This document shows, piece after piece, positions 1 through 11,300 of a stretch of 34,974 nucleotides of DNA. The stretch's first letter is position 1. Each line of letters opens with the position of its first letter. A program made the translations under genes and the position numbers. This DNA comes from Pseudomonadota bacterium (GTDB lineage Bacteria; Pseudomonadota; Alphaproteobacteria; Micropepsales; Micropepsaceae): contig JAKOQZ010000015.1 of NCBI GenBank assembly GCA_029778105.1, positions 1-34,974 on the forward strand. Direction: 5' to 3'. The notes beneath the pieces were generated by a model, which made no database searches, was not told the DNA's origin, and saw only the letters and a list, made by a program, of their open reading frames with translations.

Positions 1-2
1 AC

Positions 3-260
3 AAGCTGGACGCCGTCGCCGCGCCGACGATGGTGCCGGTGGAATATCCCAATGGCCGCGTGCCCACCTCGTATCTGATGAACGACTTCTTCAATCCGCT
101 GCGCAAGGAGCCGCTGCTGTGGCGGATCTTCGCAGCCAAGGGGCTGGCGCAGTACTGGCTTGCGTCAGGGGTGTGGCCCGATTTCTGCGCCGAGATCGGC
201 GGCGCGGAAGCCTGCAAGGCCGAGGCGGAAAAAGCGGTCGCCGCCGAGAAGACGAACTGA
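3..260 (+). CDS. C-terminal fragment of a CDS that begins upstream of the window; hypothetical, resembles the tail of TPR-type regulatory proteins
   Basis: Open frame runs from the window edge (KLDAVAAPTMVPVEYPNG...) to TGA at 258-260; C-terminal pattern 'LRKEPLLWRIFAAKGLAQYWLASGVWPDFC' resembles ends of TPR-containing proteins from memory. Confidence 0.5.
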   Translation, partial: KLDAVAAPTMVPVEYPNGRVPTSYLMNDFFNPLRKEPLLWRIFAAKGLAQYWLASGVWPDFCAEIGGAEACKAEAEKAVAAEKTN

Positions 261-264
261 CGGC

Positions 265-723
265 TCAGCCCCGGCCGCGATAGGCCGGGACGCCCTGGTC
301 GGGAATCCAGAGGCCCCTGGGGGCCGTGCCGGTCTGCCAGAAGACGTCGATGGGCATGCCGCCGCGCGGATACCAGTAGCCGCCGATGCGCAGCCATTTC
401 GGCTTGATCGCCGCCACGATGCGCTTGCCGATCGTCACCGTGCAGTCCTCGTGGAAAGCGCCGTGATTGCGGAAGCTGCCCAGAAAGAGCTTGAGCGACT
501 TGCTTTCGACGATCGTCTTCGCCGGCGCGTAGTCGATGACGATGTGCGCGAAGTCGGGCTGGCCGGTCATCGGGCAGAGCGAAGTGAATTCCGGCGCGGT
601 GAATCGGATGAGGTAGTCCGTGCCGATCTGGGGATTGGGCGCGGCCTCCAGCACCGCCTCGTCCGGCGAGGCCGGGAGCGCGGTCTGCCTGCCGAGCTGG
701 GTGAGGCCTTTGACCTTCGCCAT
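265..723 (-). CDS. queF: NADPH-dependent 7-cyano-7-deazaguanine reductase QueF
   Basis: Translation from ATG at 723 ([17 protein letters not shown]...) contains '[47 protein letters not shown]', the QueF catalytic Cys region and ESKSLKLYL-type motif; the track ORF to 822 is over-extended. Confidence 0.95.
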   Translation of the reverse strand: MAKVKGLTQLGRQTALPASPDEAVLEAAPNPQIGTDYLIRFTAPEFTSLCPMTGQPDFAHIVIDYAPAKTIVESKSLKLFLGSFRNHGAFHEDCTVTIGKRIVAAIKPKWLRIGGYWYPRGGMPIDVFWQTGTAPRGLWIPDQGVPAYRGRG

Positions 724-1085
724 CACGCGCTCCTGTAGGTGCAGCTCTGTCCCAGAGACGGGCGGCGGATCGTGACGGCCACGATTTCCGGCAGCCCCGG
801 CTTGAGGCGGTCGAAAATCCACTGGCAGAGCATTTCCATGGTCGGCCGGGCCAGCCCCTCAACCTCGTTGAGCAGGCGGTGGTCCAGCGCATCGCGCACG
901 CCCGCAATGGCGGTTTCGACGTCGTCGAGATTGCGGATCATGCCGTGGACGGGGTCGGGCGTGCCGCTGAGCGTCACCTCGGCCAGAAAGCTGTGCCCAT
1001 GCATGCGCGCGTTGGGGTGCCCGGCCGGCGCGTTCGGCTGGAAATGGGCGGCCTCAAAGGCGAAGGTCTTGGTGATCTCAAGCAT
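723..1085 (-). CDS. queD: 6-carboxy-5,6,7,8-tetrahydropterin synthase QueD
   Basis: [15 protein letters not shown]...[20 protein letters not shown]...LDHRLLNEV: zinc-binding His pattern and DHxxLN motif; stop TGA overlaps queF ATG (TGATG). Confidence 0.93.
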   Translation of the reverse strand: MLEITKTFAFEAAHFQPNAPAGHPNARMHGHSFLAEVTLSGTPDPVHGMIRNLDDVETAIAGVRDALDHRLLNEVEGLARPTMEMLCQWIFDRLKPGLPEIVAVTIRRPSLGQSCTYRSA

Positions 1086-1253
1086 GGGAGGCGGGCGTAT
1101 ACAGGCCCGCCAGCCGGAGATCAAACCCGCAACGGCCGGCGCCGCCCCCGGCCGGGCGGCGAAAATCCGCGCCGGATGCGACGCCGGACGCTTTCCTCCG
1201 GGCCCCGGATGTCGGATCAAGCGCCGGAGAACGGCCATTCCTGAGAGACGGCG

Positions 1254-1682
1254 ATGCTGCTCAATCTGATCCTGGCTTCGGTGATGGCCGCAATTTCGGT
1301 CCTCATCCATTTCGGCGGACTGAGCGGGATCACCGTGCTGAGCCGGCGCTATCTCCGCCCCCTGCACGCGCACCACAAGCTGCGCCCGCAGGCCTTTGTG
1401 GTGCTGGCGACGGTGACGGCGATGATCGCCCTGCATTCGGCCGAAATCTGGGCCTATGCCTTCGCCTATGAATGGCTGAACCCCGATCTGAGCTTCAACG
1501 AGGCGCTGTATTTCAGCATCTCGACCTATACGACGCTGGGCTATGGCGACATCGTGCTGAGCCACGAATGGCGCATCTTCGGCGCGACGGAAGCGATGAT
1601 CGGTCTGCTGCTGATCGGCTGGTCGACGGCGTTCCTGGTCGCGGTGAGCGGGCGGCTGCGCGTCTTTGCGTCCGGCGCCTAG
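1254..1682 (+). CDS. Two-TM potassium channel family protein
   Basis: Hydrophobic N-terminus, pore helix and selectivity filter 'STYTTLGYGDIVL', followed by a second TM segment. Confidence 0.85.
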   Translation: MLLNLILASVMAAISVLIHFGGLSGITVLSRRYLRPLHAHHKLRPQAFVVLATVTAMIALHSAEIWAYAFAYEWLNPDLSFNEALYFSISTYTTLGYGDIVLSHEWRIFGATEAMIGLLLIGWSTAFLVAVSGRLRVFASGA

Positions 1683-2314
1683 GGTATCCCGGTAATCTTG
1701 TGGGTCTGCAGGCTCAAGCGCCATTGCGGGTGGGCCAGACACCAGGCGATGGCCGCCTGGGTATTGGCGGCGCGGTCGGGGCCATCCATCGGCTGAAGGA
1801 AGAAGTGACGGAACGCGAGGCCGGTGAAGCGGTCCGGCATCGCCTTTGCCTGCGGGAAGACGAGCTTCAGCTCGTCGCCCGCAGTGAGGACGATCCCGGC
1901 GTCGGCCTTGGGTGAGACGCAGATCCAGTCGATGCCGGGCGGCGGCTCGAGCGTGCCGTTGGTCTCTACGGCGATCTCGAAGCCTTCGGCGTGGAAAGCG
2001 TCGATCAGCGCTGGATCGAGCTGGAGGATCGGTTCGCCGCCGGTGCAGACGACATAGGGCTGGCCGCCCTGCCCCTTTGGCCAGAGCGCGGCGACGGCGC
2101 GCGCGAGATCGGCGGCTGTCCTGAACTTGCCGCCGCCAGCGCCGTCGGTGCCGACGAAGTCGGTATCGCAGAACGTGCAGACGGCCGTGGCGCGGTCGCG
2201 CTCCAGCCCGCTCCAGAGGTTGCAGCCGGCGAAGCGGCAGAAGACGGCCGGGCGGCCGGCCTGCGCGCCCTCGCCCTGCAGCGTGTAGAAGATTTCCTTG
2301 ACCGAATAGGTCAT
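1679..2314 (-). CDS. queE: 7-carboxy-7-deazaguanine synthase QueE (radical SAM)
   Basis: From ATG at 2314: [55 protein letters not shown]14CX2C cluster loop; '[11 protein letters not shown]'. Confidence 0.93.
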   Translation of the reverse strand: MTYSVKEIFYTLQGEGAQAGRPAVFCRFAGCNLWSGLERDRATAVCTFCDTDFVGTDGAGGGKFRTAADLARAVAALWPKGQGGQPYVVCTGGEPILQLDPALIDAFHAEGFEIAVETNGTLEPPPGIDWICVSPKADAGIVLTAGDELKLVFPQAKAMPDRFTGLAFRHFFLQPMDGPDRAANTQAAIAWCLAHPQWRLSLQTHKITGIP

Positions 2315-3015
2315 GGCGCGGCGGCGGTGAATTTCGCCCAGCCATTGGCGCGCAGCTCGCACGCGGGGCACGTGCCGCAGCCATAGCCCCACGCGTGCCG
2401 GTGGGTCCGGTCGCCCAGATAGCAGGTGTGGGTTTCCTCGATGATGAGGTCCAGGAAGGCGTCGCCGCCGAGCGCCTGGGCGGTGGCGAAGGTCGCCGCC
2501 TTGTCGAGCCACATCAGCGGCGTCTCGATGACGAAGCGGGTCTCCATGCCGAGATTGAGCGTGACCTGAAGGCTTTTCAGCGTGTCGTCGCGGCAGTCGG
2601 GATAGCCCGAATAGTCGGTTTCGCACATGCCGCCGACCAGATGCTTGAGCCCGCGCCGGTAGGCGACGGCGGCGGCGGCGGTGAAGAACAGCAGATTGCG
2701 GCCCGGCACGAAGGTGGTGGGCAGACCCGTCTTGCCCATTTCGATGGCGGTGTCCTCGGTGAGCGAGGTGCCGCCGATCTCCTTCAGAAGGTCGAGCCGG
2801 AGCATGTGATCGTCGCCCAGCCGCTCGCCCCAGAGGGGGTTTCCCGCCCTGAGCCGGGCGAGGATTTTGGGGCGGGTCTCAAGCTCGACGGCGTGACGCT
2901 GGCCATAGTGAAACCCGACCGTTTCGACATGGTCGAAGCGATCGAGCGCCCAGGCGAGGCAGGTGGTGGAATCCTGCCCGCCGGAAAAGAGGACGAGGGC
3001 CGTATGGTCGGTCAT
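2311..3015 (-). CDS. queC: 7-cyano-7-deazaguanine synthase QueC
   Basis: [24 protein letters not shown] (PP-loop SGGxDS) and C-terminal Cys cluster '[33 protein letters not shown]'; ATGA overlap with queE. Confidence 0.95.
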   Translation of the reverse strand: MTDHTALVLFSGGQDSTTCLAWALDRFDHVETVGFHYGQRHAVELETRPKILARLRAGNPLWGERLGDDHMLRLDLLKEIGGTSLTEDTAIEMGKTGLPTTFVPGRNLLFFTAAAAVAYRRGLKHLVGGMCETDYSGYPDCRDDTLKSLQVTLNLGMETRFVIETPLMWLDKAATFATAQALGGDAFLDLIIEETHTCYLGDRTHRHAWGYGCGTCPACELRANGWAKFTAAAP

Positions 3016-3138
3016 CCCCTCCCCTTAACCCATACCGCAGTGCGGGAAAACGCCCCGCTTCCCGGCCCCGCGCGATTGGCGTAAACCAAAGCCATCCGGC
3101 AGCCCCCAGGGGCCGCGAATTCATTCAGGATCAATCGC

Positions 3139-4266
3139 TTGACCGCCAGCGTCGCTATTTCGGGCACCGGGCTCTACACCCCGCCCCATTCGATTTCGAA
3201 CGAAGAACTGGTCGCCTCGTTCAACAGCTTCGTCAAACTTCACAACGAACAGCACGCCGCCGAGATCGCGGCGGGCACGATGCCGATGCTGACGGAGTCC
3301 AGCGTCGAGTTCATCGTGAAGGCGAGCGGCATCAAAAGCCGCTATGTCATCGACAAGACCGGGACGCTGGACCCCACGGTGATGACGCCGCGCATCCCCG
3401 AGCGCCCCAACGACGAATTGTCGGTGCTGGCCGAGATCGGCGTCGCCGCCGCCAAGGAAGCCATGGCCAAGGCCGGACGCACCGCCGCCGATATCGACGG
3501 CGTGATCTGCGCCGCCTCGAACATGCAGCGTGCCTATCCCGCCATGGCGGTGGAGATGCAGTTCGCGCTGGGCATCCAGGGCTTCGGCTTCGACATGAAT
3601 GTCGCGTGCTCGTCGGCGACGTTCGGCATTCAGGCGGCGGCGGACATGATCCGCGCCGGGCACGCGCGCAGCCTGCTGGTGATCAACCCGGAGATTTGTT
3701 CAGGCCATCTCAACTGGCGCGACCGCGACAGCCATTTCATCTTCGGCGACGTGGCGACGGCGATCCTGCTGGAGGCGGCTGACGCCAGCGAGGCGACGAA
3801 CAGCTGGGAAATCGTGGACACGCGGCTGAAGACGCAGTTCTCGAACAATATCCGCAATAATTTCGGCTTCCTGAACCGCACCGCGCCGGAGGGCGTGGGG
3901 AAGCCGGACAAGCTGTTCGTGCAGGAGGGCCGCAAGGTCTTCAAGGAAGTCGTGCCGATGGTGGCCGACATGATCCTGGCGCACACGGCCGATCGCGACA
4001 TCGCGCCCGCGCAGCTGAAGCGGCTGTGGCTGCACCAGGCGAACATCAACATGAACGATTTCATCGCGCGCAAGGTGCTGGGCCGCGACCCGGAGCCCGG
4101 CGAAAGCCCGGTGATCCTGGACGAATACGCCAACACCTCGTCGGCCGGCTCGATCATCGCGTTCCACAAATATTCGGCCGATCTGAACCCCGGCGATCTG
4201 GGCATCATCTGCTCGTTCGGCGCGGGCTATTCGGCCGGTACGGTGATCGTGCGGAAGCTGGCCTGA
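3139..4266 (+). CDS. Beta-ketoacyl-ACP synthase III family protein
   Basis: TTG start; 'MNVACSSATFGIQAAADMI' active-site Cys region, 'LWLHQANINMNDFI' and 'ILDEYANTSSAGSI' (His/Asn regions) typical of KAS III. Confidence 0.9.
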   Translation: MTASVAISGTGLYTPPHSISNEELVASFNSFVKLHNEQHAAEIAAGTMPMLTESSVEFIVKASGIKSRYVIDKTGTLDPTVMTPRIPERPNDELSVLAEIGVAAAKEAMAKAGRTAADIDGVICAASNMQRAYPAMAVEMQFALGIQGFGFDMNVACSSATFGIQAAADMIRAGHARSLLVINPEICSGHLNWRDRDSHFIFGDVATAILLEAADASEATNSWEIVDTRLKTQFSNNIRNNFGFLNRTAPEGVGKPDKLFVQEGRKVFKEVVPMVADMILAHTADRDIAPAQLKRLWLHQANINMNDFIARKVLGRDPEPGESPVILDEYANTSSAGSIIAFHKYSADLNPGDLGIICSFGAGYSAGTVIVRKLA

Positions 4267-4271
4267 GCCGC

Positions 4272-4880
4272 ATGACGCTGAGCCTGTTCGCGACCGACAT
4301 CTATCGCGCGAAGCTGGGCGGTCCGGCGGTGGCGGCGCTGCTGGGTGATCTGGCGGCGACGATCCGCCAGCTCGCGCGCGACGACGGCGCCGGCCGGCGC
4401 TGGAGCGCCGAGAACGGCTATGGCGGCTATACCTCGTATGCCTCGCTGGACGATCTGGCCTGGCGGGACAGCGCGGTCGCCGAACTGCAGACGCGGCTGG
4501 ACAAGCATGTGGCGGTGTTCGCGCGGCAGCTGGCCTTTGACCTGAAGGGCCGCAAGCTGACCTGCGACAGCCTGTGGGTGAACCTGCTGAAGCCGGGGGC
4601 GCAGCACACCGCGCACATCCACCCGGGGAGCGCGGTCAGCGGGACGGTCTATATCGAAGTGCCGCCCGGCGCTTCGGCGATCCGTTACGAAGACCCGCGC
4701 CTGGGGCTGATGATGGCCGCCCCGCAGGTGAAGCCGGGCGCCCCGCCCGCGCGGCAGCGTTTCGTCTCGGTCGCGCCCAAGGCCGGCGAGGTGCTGCTGT
4801 GGGAAAGCTGGCTGCGCCACGACGTGCCGCGCAACGCCGCCAAAAGCGAGCGGCTGTCGATCAGCTTCAACTATCGCTGA
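4272..4880 (+). CDS. Putative 2OG-Fe(II) oxygenase (TIGR02466-like)
   Basis: MTLSLFATDIYRAKLGG...SLWVNLLKPGAQHTAHIHPGSAVSGTVYIEVPPGASAIRYEDPR...LLWESWLRHDVPRNAAKSERLSISFNYR; proximal and distal His layout of the family; 5 nt after KAS III stop. Confidence 0.75.
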   Translation: MTLSLFATDIYRAKLGGPAVAALLGDLAATIRQLARDDGAGRRWSAENGYGGYTSYASLDDLAWRDSAVAELQTRLDKHVAVFARQLAFDLKGRKLTCDSLWVNLLKPGAQHTAHIHPGSAVSGTVYIEVPPGASAIRYEDPRLGLMMAAPQVKPGAPPARQRFVSVAPKAGEVLLWESWLRHDVPRNAAKSERLSISFNYR

Positions 4881-4888
4881 GCGCCCGT

Positions 4889-5104
4889 TCAGGGCCGCAT
4901 GAAGGTGAAGTCTTCGTCCGGGTCGGCGTGATCGGCGGCGTCGCGCAGTTCGCGCTGCACCTCGGCGAGGGACTTTTTCTCCAGGAAGGCGTGGACGACT
5001 TCCGAGAGGATCGCGCGGATGGTGGCGTCGCGGTCGACGGGCGTGGCGTCGGCCTCGGCCAGCGCTGCGGCGACGTGTTTCTTGGCGAGTTGGGACGGGG
5101 TCAT
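4889..5104 (-). CDS. Small conserved hypothetical protein (C-terminal DPDEDFTFMRP)
   Basis: 71-aa ORF in a gap between convergent genes, helical composition, distinctive acidic/aromatic C-terminus. Confidence 0.6.
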   Translation of the reverse strand: MTPSQLAKKHVAAALAEADATPVDRDATIRAILSEVVHAFLEKKSLAEVQRELRDAADHADPDEDFTFMRP

Positions 5105-5338
5105 GGCGGTATCCTGTATGCGCTTTCGGCAGGCAAGGTAACCGGCGCGCCGCGCGCTTCATTGATCCAGATCAGCCCGGATCGCGGCTTGCCAGCACCG
5201 GGGCGCTTGCGTAAGAAGAGCGCGTCCGTTCGCGGTCCGTAAGCGTCTCACGTCAGGCAACGCATCCAACCCGTCCTTGTACGGGCATGCCGGGTTTTCC
5301 GGCGGATGCACTGTCAGGACATTCGTGTGAGAGCTTCA

Positions 5339-5599
5339 ATGACGTCCAAAAAAGCAACCCTGCCCCGCCTGCCCGCCTCTTCGGCCTGGCTGGTGATGCC
5401 CTTCCTGCTTTCGATCCTCATGACCTTCGTGGTGTCCGGCGTTTCGACGGTGCGCAGCATCGGACTGTCGCCGATCTTCCTGGAGCGCTGGATGTCGGCC
5501 TGGGTGATCTCGTGGTTCATCGCCTTCCCGACGCTGCTGTTCGCGCTGCCGATCGTGAGGCGGGCCACGGCGGCCCTCGTCGCGCCGCCGGTGCGCTGA
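5339..5599 (+). CDS. DUF2798-like small two-TM membrane protein
   Basis: [42 protein letters not shown]...[25 protein letters not shown], resembles DUF2798. Confidence 0.7.
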   Translation: MTSKKATLPRLPASSAWLVMPFLLSILMTFVVSGVSTVRSIGLSPIFLERWMSAWVISWFIAFPTLLFALPIVRRATAALVAPPVR

Positions 5600-5610
5600 A
5601 CGGGAAACGA

Positions 5611-5636
5611 AAAGGGCGGCCCGTGGGCCGCCCTTT
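5611..5636. terminator. Perfect hairpin between convergent DUF2798-like gene and rpoD; candidate bidirectional terminator
   Basis: aaagggcggccc / gggccgccctttt-type inverted repeat: AAAGGGCGGCC-CGTG-GGCCGCCCTTT, A-rich left and T-rich right flank. Confidence 0.75.
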
Positions 5637-5642
5637 CCGGTC

Positions 5643-7898
<2,256 letters not shown>

Positions 7899-7948
7899 CA
7901 ATCTCAATCGCCTATACCTTGCCGCACCACAGGGGATGCGGAATGCCG

Positions 7949-9880
7949 TCAGAGTTCGGTGTCGTTTTCACCGGACAAAGCCTGAAGTCCGCTTAAGAAA
8001 GCCGCCTCTGCCTCATCCAGTGAACGCCTGGCGCCCTCGCTATGGTCCCGTGCCCATTCGCCGCGCGCGCGCCGAACCGCCGGCCGCAACGCCATGAGGG
8101 TCCTGTGCGCCGCCGCAGCTTCCCGCCAGCGCCCCAGAACCTCATCCGGCGAAATTTCGGCCGCCGGGCTCCGGTCTAGCGCAAAAGACGCCTGTTTTTC
8201 CAGTCCGGAAAGGATTTCCGCCAATCCCTGAGCGTCCAGATGGGCTTTCAGGGCCGATTCATCAAGCACTTCGCATTCGACGGCGAAGTGGAGGATTTCC
8301 ATGCGCAGCGATTCCAGCTCCGCCGATTCGAAGGCCAGAAGTTCCACGGCCTCGTAGTCCTGCAGCAAAATCCCCGGAAACCGGCAAAGCAGCCACGCGA
8401 GTTCCGACTCGCGGCGGCGGATCTGAGCCCCCGTTTCGCCGCGCGCAGCCGGGCTGTTGCGCAGCGAGGGCGGGTTTTGCCCATAAACCGGCGGGGGCGC
8501 GGCCCCGAATCGCGACTTGGGCGGCGGCGGCCGGCGCAGCGAGGGTCTTTGCGTCTGGGGCCCGAGCTGCCGTAACGGCACGAACTGCGCGCCCGCCCGG
8601 ACCGGACGGGCCGGACGCAGCAGCCCCCAGAGACGATCTTTCAGCTCGCGGCGGTAATGCTCGCGCACGATGGGGTCTTCGATGGTCCCCGAAAGGTCTT
8701 CGACGCGGCGCTGAAGCGCGGCGCGGCGTTCGGGCGTGGAGAGGTCGGCGGCGTCGCGCTCGCGCTCCCAGAAGACCTCGATCATCGGCCGCGCCTCGGC
8801 GATGACCTTCTGCATCGCCGCCGCGCCGTCGCGCTTGACCAGATCGTCGGGGTCGAGCCCGTCGGGCAGGAAGGCGAAGCGCAGCGACTGGCCGGGCTTG
8901 AGCATCGGCAGGGCGCGATCGAGCGCCTTGTAGGCGGCGCGCTTGCCCGCCCCGTCGCCATCGAAGCAAAGCACGGGCTCGGACGCGATTTTCCAGAGCA
9001 TGGCGATCTGGTCTTCGGTGAGCGCGGTGCCCAGCGGCGCGACGGCATTGGCGATGCCGGCCTTGGCGAGCGCGATGACGTCGAGATAGCCCTCGGCGAC
9101 GATGATGGACTGCGCGTCGAACGCCGGTTTGCGCGCCCGGTCCAGATTGTAGAGCGTGCGGCCCTTGTGAAAGAGCGGCGTCTCGCCGGTGTTGATGTAT
9201 TTCGGCTTGCCGTCGGGCAGCAGCGTGCGCGCGCCGAAGGCGATGACCCGACCGCGATTGTCGGCGATGGGGATGGTGAGGCGGTTGCGGAAAAAGTCGA
9301 TGGGCTCGTTCTGCCCTTCCGGCCTGACAGCAAGCCCGGCCTCGACGATCTCAGCGAGCGGAATGCCCTTGGCCGTCAAATGCTGGATGAGCGTGGTGCG
9401 GCCTTCCGGCGCGAAGCCCAGGCCGAAACGCTCAACCATGCCGGCATCGAGCTCGCGCCGCGCGAGATAGGCGCGCGCCGCGACGCCGCCGGGGCCAGCG
9501 AGGCGCTCACGATAGAAGGCCTGGGCTGCGGCGACCACATCGTAGAGCGTGCGGCGATGTTCCTCGCGCTCGCGCTGCATGGGGGTGTCGACCGGCACTT
9601 CCATGCCGGCTTCGGCGGCGAGCCGCTCGACCGCTTCACGAAAGCCAAGGCCTTCGGTCTCGCAGACGAACTTGATGGCGTCGCCATGCGCGCCGCAGCC
9701 GAAGCAGTGGTAGAAGCCCTTTTGCTCGTTGACCGAGAACGAGGGCGATTTCTCGGAGTGAAAGGGGCAAAGCCCCATGAATTCACGGCCTTTGCGGACG
9801 AGCTTCACCCGGCGTCCGACCACGTCGGCCACCCGGATGCGGGTTTTCAGCTCGTCCAGAAAGGCTTCGTTGAACGCCAA
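7949..9880 (-). CDS. dnaG: DNA primase DnaG
   Basis: '[37 protein letters not shown]' zinc-binding domain; '[18 protein letters not shown]' toprim motif; '[14 protein letters not shown]'. Confidence 0.97.
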   Translation of the reverse strand: MAFNEAFLDELKTRIRVADVVGRRVKLVRKGREFMGLCPFHSEKSPSFSVNEQKGFYHCFGCGAHGDAIKFVCETEGLGFREAVERLAAEAGMEVPVDTPMQREREEHRRTLYDVVAAAQAFYRERLAGPGGVAARAYLARRELDAGMVERFGLGFAPEGRTTLIQHLTAKGIPLAEIVEAGLAVRPEGQNEPIDFFRNRLTIPIADNRGRVIAFGARTLLPDGKPKYINTGETPLFHKGRTLYNLDRARKPAFDAQSIIVAEGYLDVIALAKAGIANAVAPLGTALTEDQIAMLWKIASEPVLCFDGDGAGKRAAYKALDRALPMLKPGQSLRFAFLPDGLDPDDLVKRDGAAAMQKVIAEARPMIEVFWERERDAADLSTPERRAALQRRVEDLSGTIEDPIVREHYRRELKDRLWGLLRPARPVRAGAQFVPLRQLGPQTQRPSLRRPPPPKSRFGAAPPPVYGQNPPSLRNSPAARGETGAQIRRRESELAWLLCRFPGILLQDYEAVELLAFESAELESLRMEILHFAVECEVLDESALKAHLDAQGLAEILSGLEKQASFALDRSPAAEISPDEVLGRWREAAAAHRTLMALRPAVRRARGEWARDHSEGARRSLDEAEAAFLSGLQALSGENDTEL

Positions 9881-9910
9881 GTGGTTTCCGCCGCCGCCTC
9901 AGTTTCACCT

Positions 9911-9945
9911 GTCATGCCCGGTCCGGCTGGAAGGCCGGGCATGAC
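9911..9945. repeat. Intergenic palindrome GTCATGCCCGG-N13-CCGGGCATGAC
   Basis: 11-bp perfect inverted repeat (9911-9921 with 9935-9945) between dnaG and yqeY; shares 'aaggccggg(c)atgac' with 12514-12540. Confidence 0.75.
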
Positions 9946-9954
9946 ACCGGAATG

Positions 9955-10410
9955 TCAGCCCGCCGTCAGCAGTTCCTTCACGACGCCGTTGGCCTTGGAG
10001 AAGTCCATCGTGCCGGCATATTTCGCCTTCAGCGCGCCCATGACCTTGCCCATGTCCTTCATGCCGGCCGCGCCGGTTTCGGCGATGGCGGCGGCGATGG
10101 CGGCGCGGGTTTCCTCCGCCCCCATCTGCTGGGGCAGGAAGCTCTCGATCACGGCCTTTTCCGCGGCTTCCTTGTCGACCAGATCGGTGCGACCGGCGAC
10201 GGTGAAAGCCTCAATAGAGTCAGCGCGTTGCTTGGCCATCTTCTGAAGAAGCTGGAGCAGCTGATCGTCGGTCGCGGTCTCGGCCCCGTCGCCCCGGGCC
10301 TGAATATCCCGGTCCTTGATGGCGGCTATGATGAGGCGGATCGTGCTGAGCCGGGCCTTGTCTCCCGACTTCATGGCCTCTTTCATGGCGTCGTTGAATT
10401 GCTGACGCAT
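9955..10410 (-). CDS. GatB/YqeY domain-containing protein
   Basis: MRQQFNDAMKEAMKSGDKARLSTIRLIIAAIKDRDIQARG...KMAKQRADSIEAF...ESFLPQQM...MGKVMGALKAKYAGTMDFSKANGVVKELL. Confidence 0.93.
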   Translation of the reverse strand: MRQQFNDAMKEAMKSGDKARLSTIRLIIAAIKDRDIQARGDGAETATDDQLLQLLQKMAKQRADSIEAFTVAGRTDLVDKEAAEKAVIESFLPQQMGAEETRAAIAAAIAETGAAGMKDMGKVMGALKAKYAGTMDFSKANGVVKELLTAG

Positions 10411-10569
10411 AACTCTCTCTTCAAGTCACTGAACGTGGAGGGGTCTTAGCACCCTTCCCGCATCCGTCCCATGCCATCTTGACGCGGGACGCCGCGTCGC
10501 CTCTTACAGCATAAAAATCGGGGGGAAAGTTCAGGCGGCGGCTCGGCGTTTTCGAGACTGAGGTCATGC

Positions 10570-11181
10570 ATGCCCGCCCCGCCCCCTGCCCTGGAGCACA
10601 GCCTGGCCGAAGACGCCCACGCGATCTTCATGGGCTGTCTGTTCATTTTCGTCGGCATCCTGCTGCTGCAGGCGGCCGGGCTGACGACCGGCGGCGTCGC
10701 AGGCCTCGCCCTGCTGGCGCATCACCTGACCGGAATCGCCACCCAGCTCGCCTTTTTCCTGATCAACCTGCCGTTCTATGTCTTCTCGTGGATCACCATG
10801 GGGCGCGAGTTCACGCTGAAGAGCGTGCTGGTGAACCTGATTCTGCTGGGCGCGGGCTATCTGGGACCGCTGGTGTTCCACGACCTAGTGATCGATCCCG
10901 CCTTCGCAGCCATGGGCGGGGGCACGATGCTGGGCATGGGCGTGCTGGCGCTGGCGCGGCATCAGGCCAGCGTCGGCGGCTTCACGGCCGTCTCGCTGTT
11001 CGCGCAGAAGCGCTATGGCATTTCGGCCGGCAAGGTGCAGATCGCGACGGATGTGGCGATCCTGGGCGCGGCGGCGTTCGTGATGCCGCTGCAGAGCTTT
11101 TTGCTGTCGGTGGTGAGCGCGGTGGCGATCAGCGCGGTGCTGTATTTCAACCACCGGCCGGGGCGTTACACGGGGTATTAG
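10570..11181 (+). CDS. YitT family membrane protein
   Basis: Hydrophobic multi-TM protein with 'FIFVGILLLQAAGLTTGGVAGLALLAHHLTGI...FFLINLPFYVFSW...GGGTMLGMGVLALARHQASVGGF'. Confidence 0.85.
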   Translation: MPAPPPALEHSLAEDAHAIFMGCLFIFVGILLLQAAGLTTGGVAGLALLAHHLTGIATQLAFFLINLPFYVFSWITMGREFTLKSVLVNLILLGAGYLGPLVFHDLVIDPAFAAMGGGTMLGMGVLALARHQASVGGFTAVSLFAQKRYGISAGKVQIATDVAILGAAAFVMPLQSFLLSVVSAVAISAVLYFNHRPGRYTGY

Positions 11182-11199
11182 CCGGCTGTCCCTAATTTC

Positions 11200-11228
11200 T
11201 TGACGCGTGCCACTGCGGCGCTTAGACA
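11200..11228 (+). promoter_or_regulatory. Candidate sigma70-type promoter for carA
   Basis: TTGACG-N17-TAGACA, about 70 nt upstream of carA ATG. Confidence 0.5.
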
Positions 11229-11300
11229 CCCCGAAATTCCACGCGCGTTGGCTTCGACAGCGGTTTTCCGCCTCGGAGGCTTGCGGCCCGGAGATCTGAC

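Noticed and set aside
3016-3138. preQ1 riboswitch upstream of queC
   Set aside because: No recognisable preQ1-I/II/III pattern (no A-rich tail/pseudoknot pairing into an RBS) could be supported by eye
8657-10246. 529-aa plus-strand ORF antisense to dnaG/yqeY
   Set aside because: Spans two well-supported opposite-strand genes and has no recognisable motif
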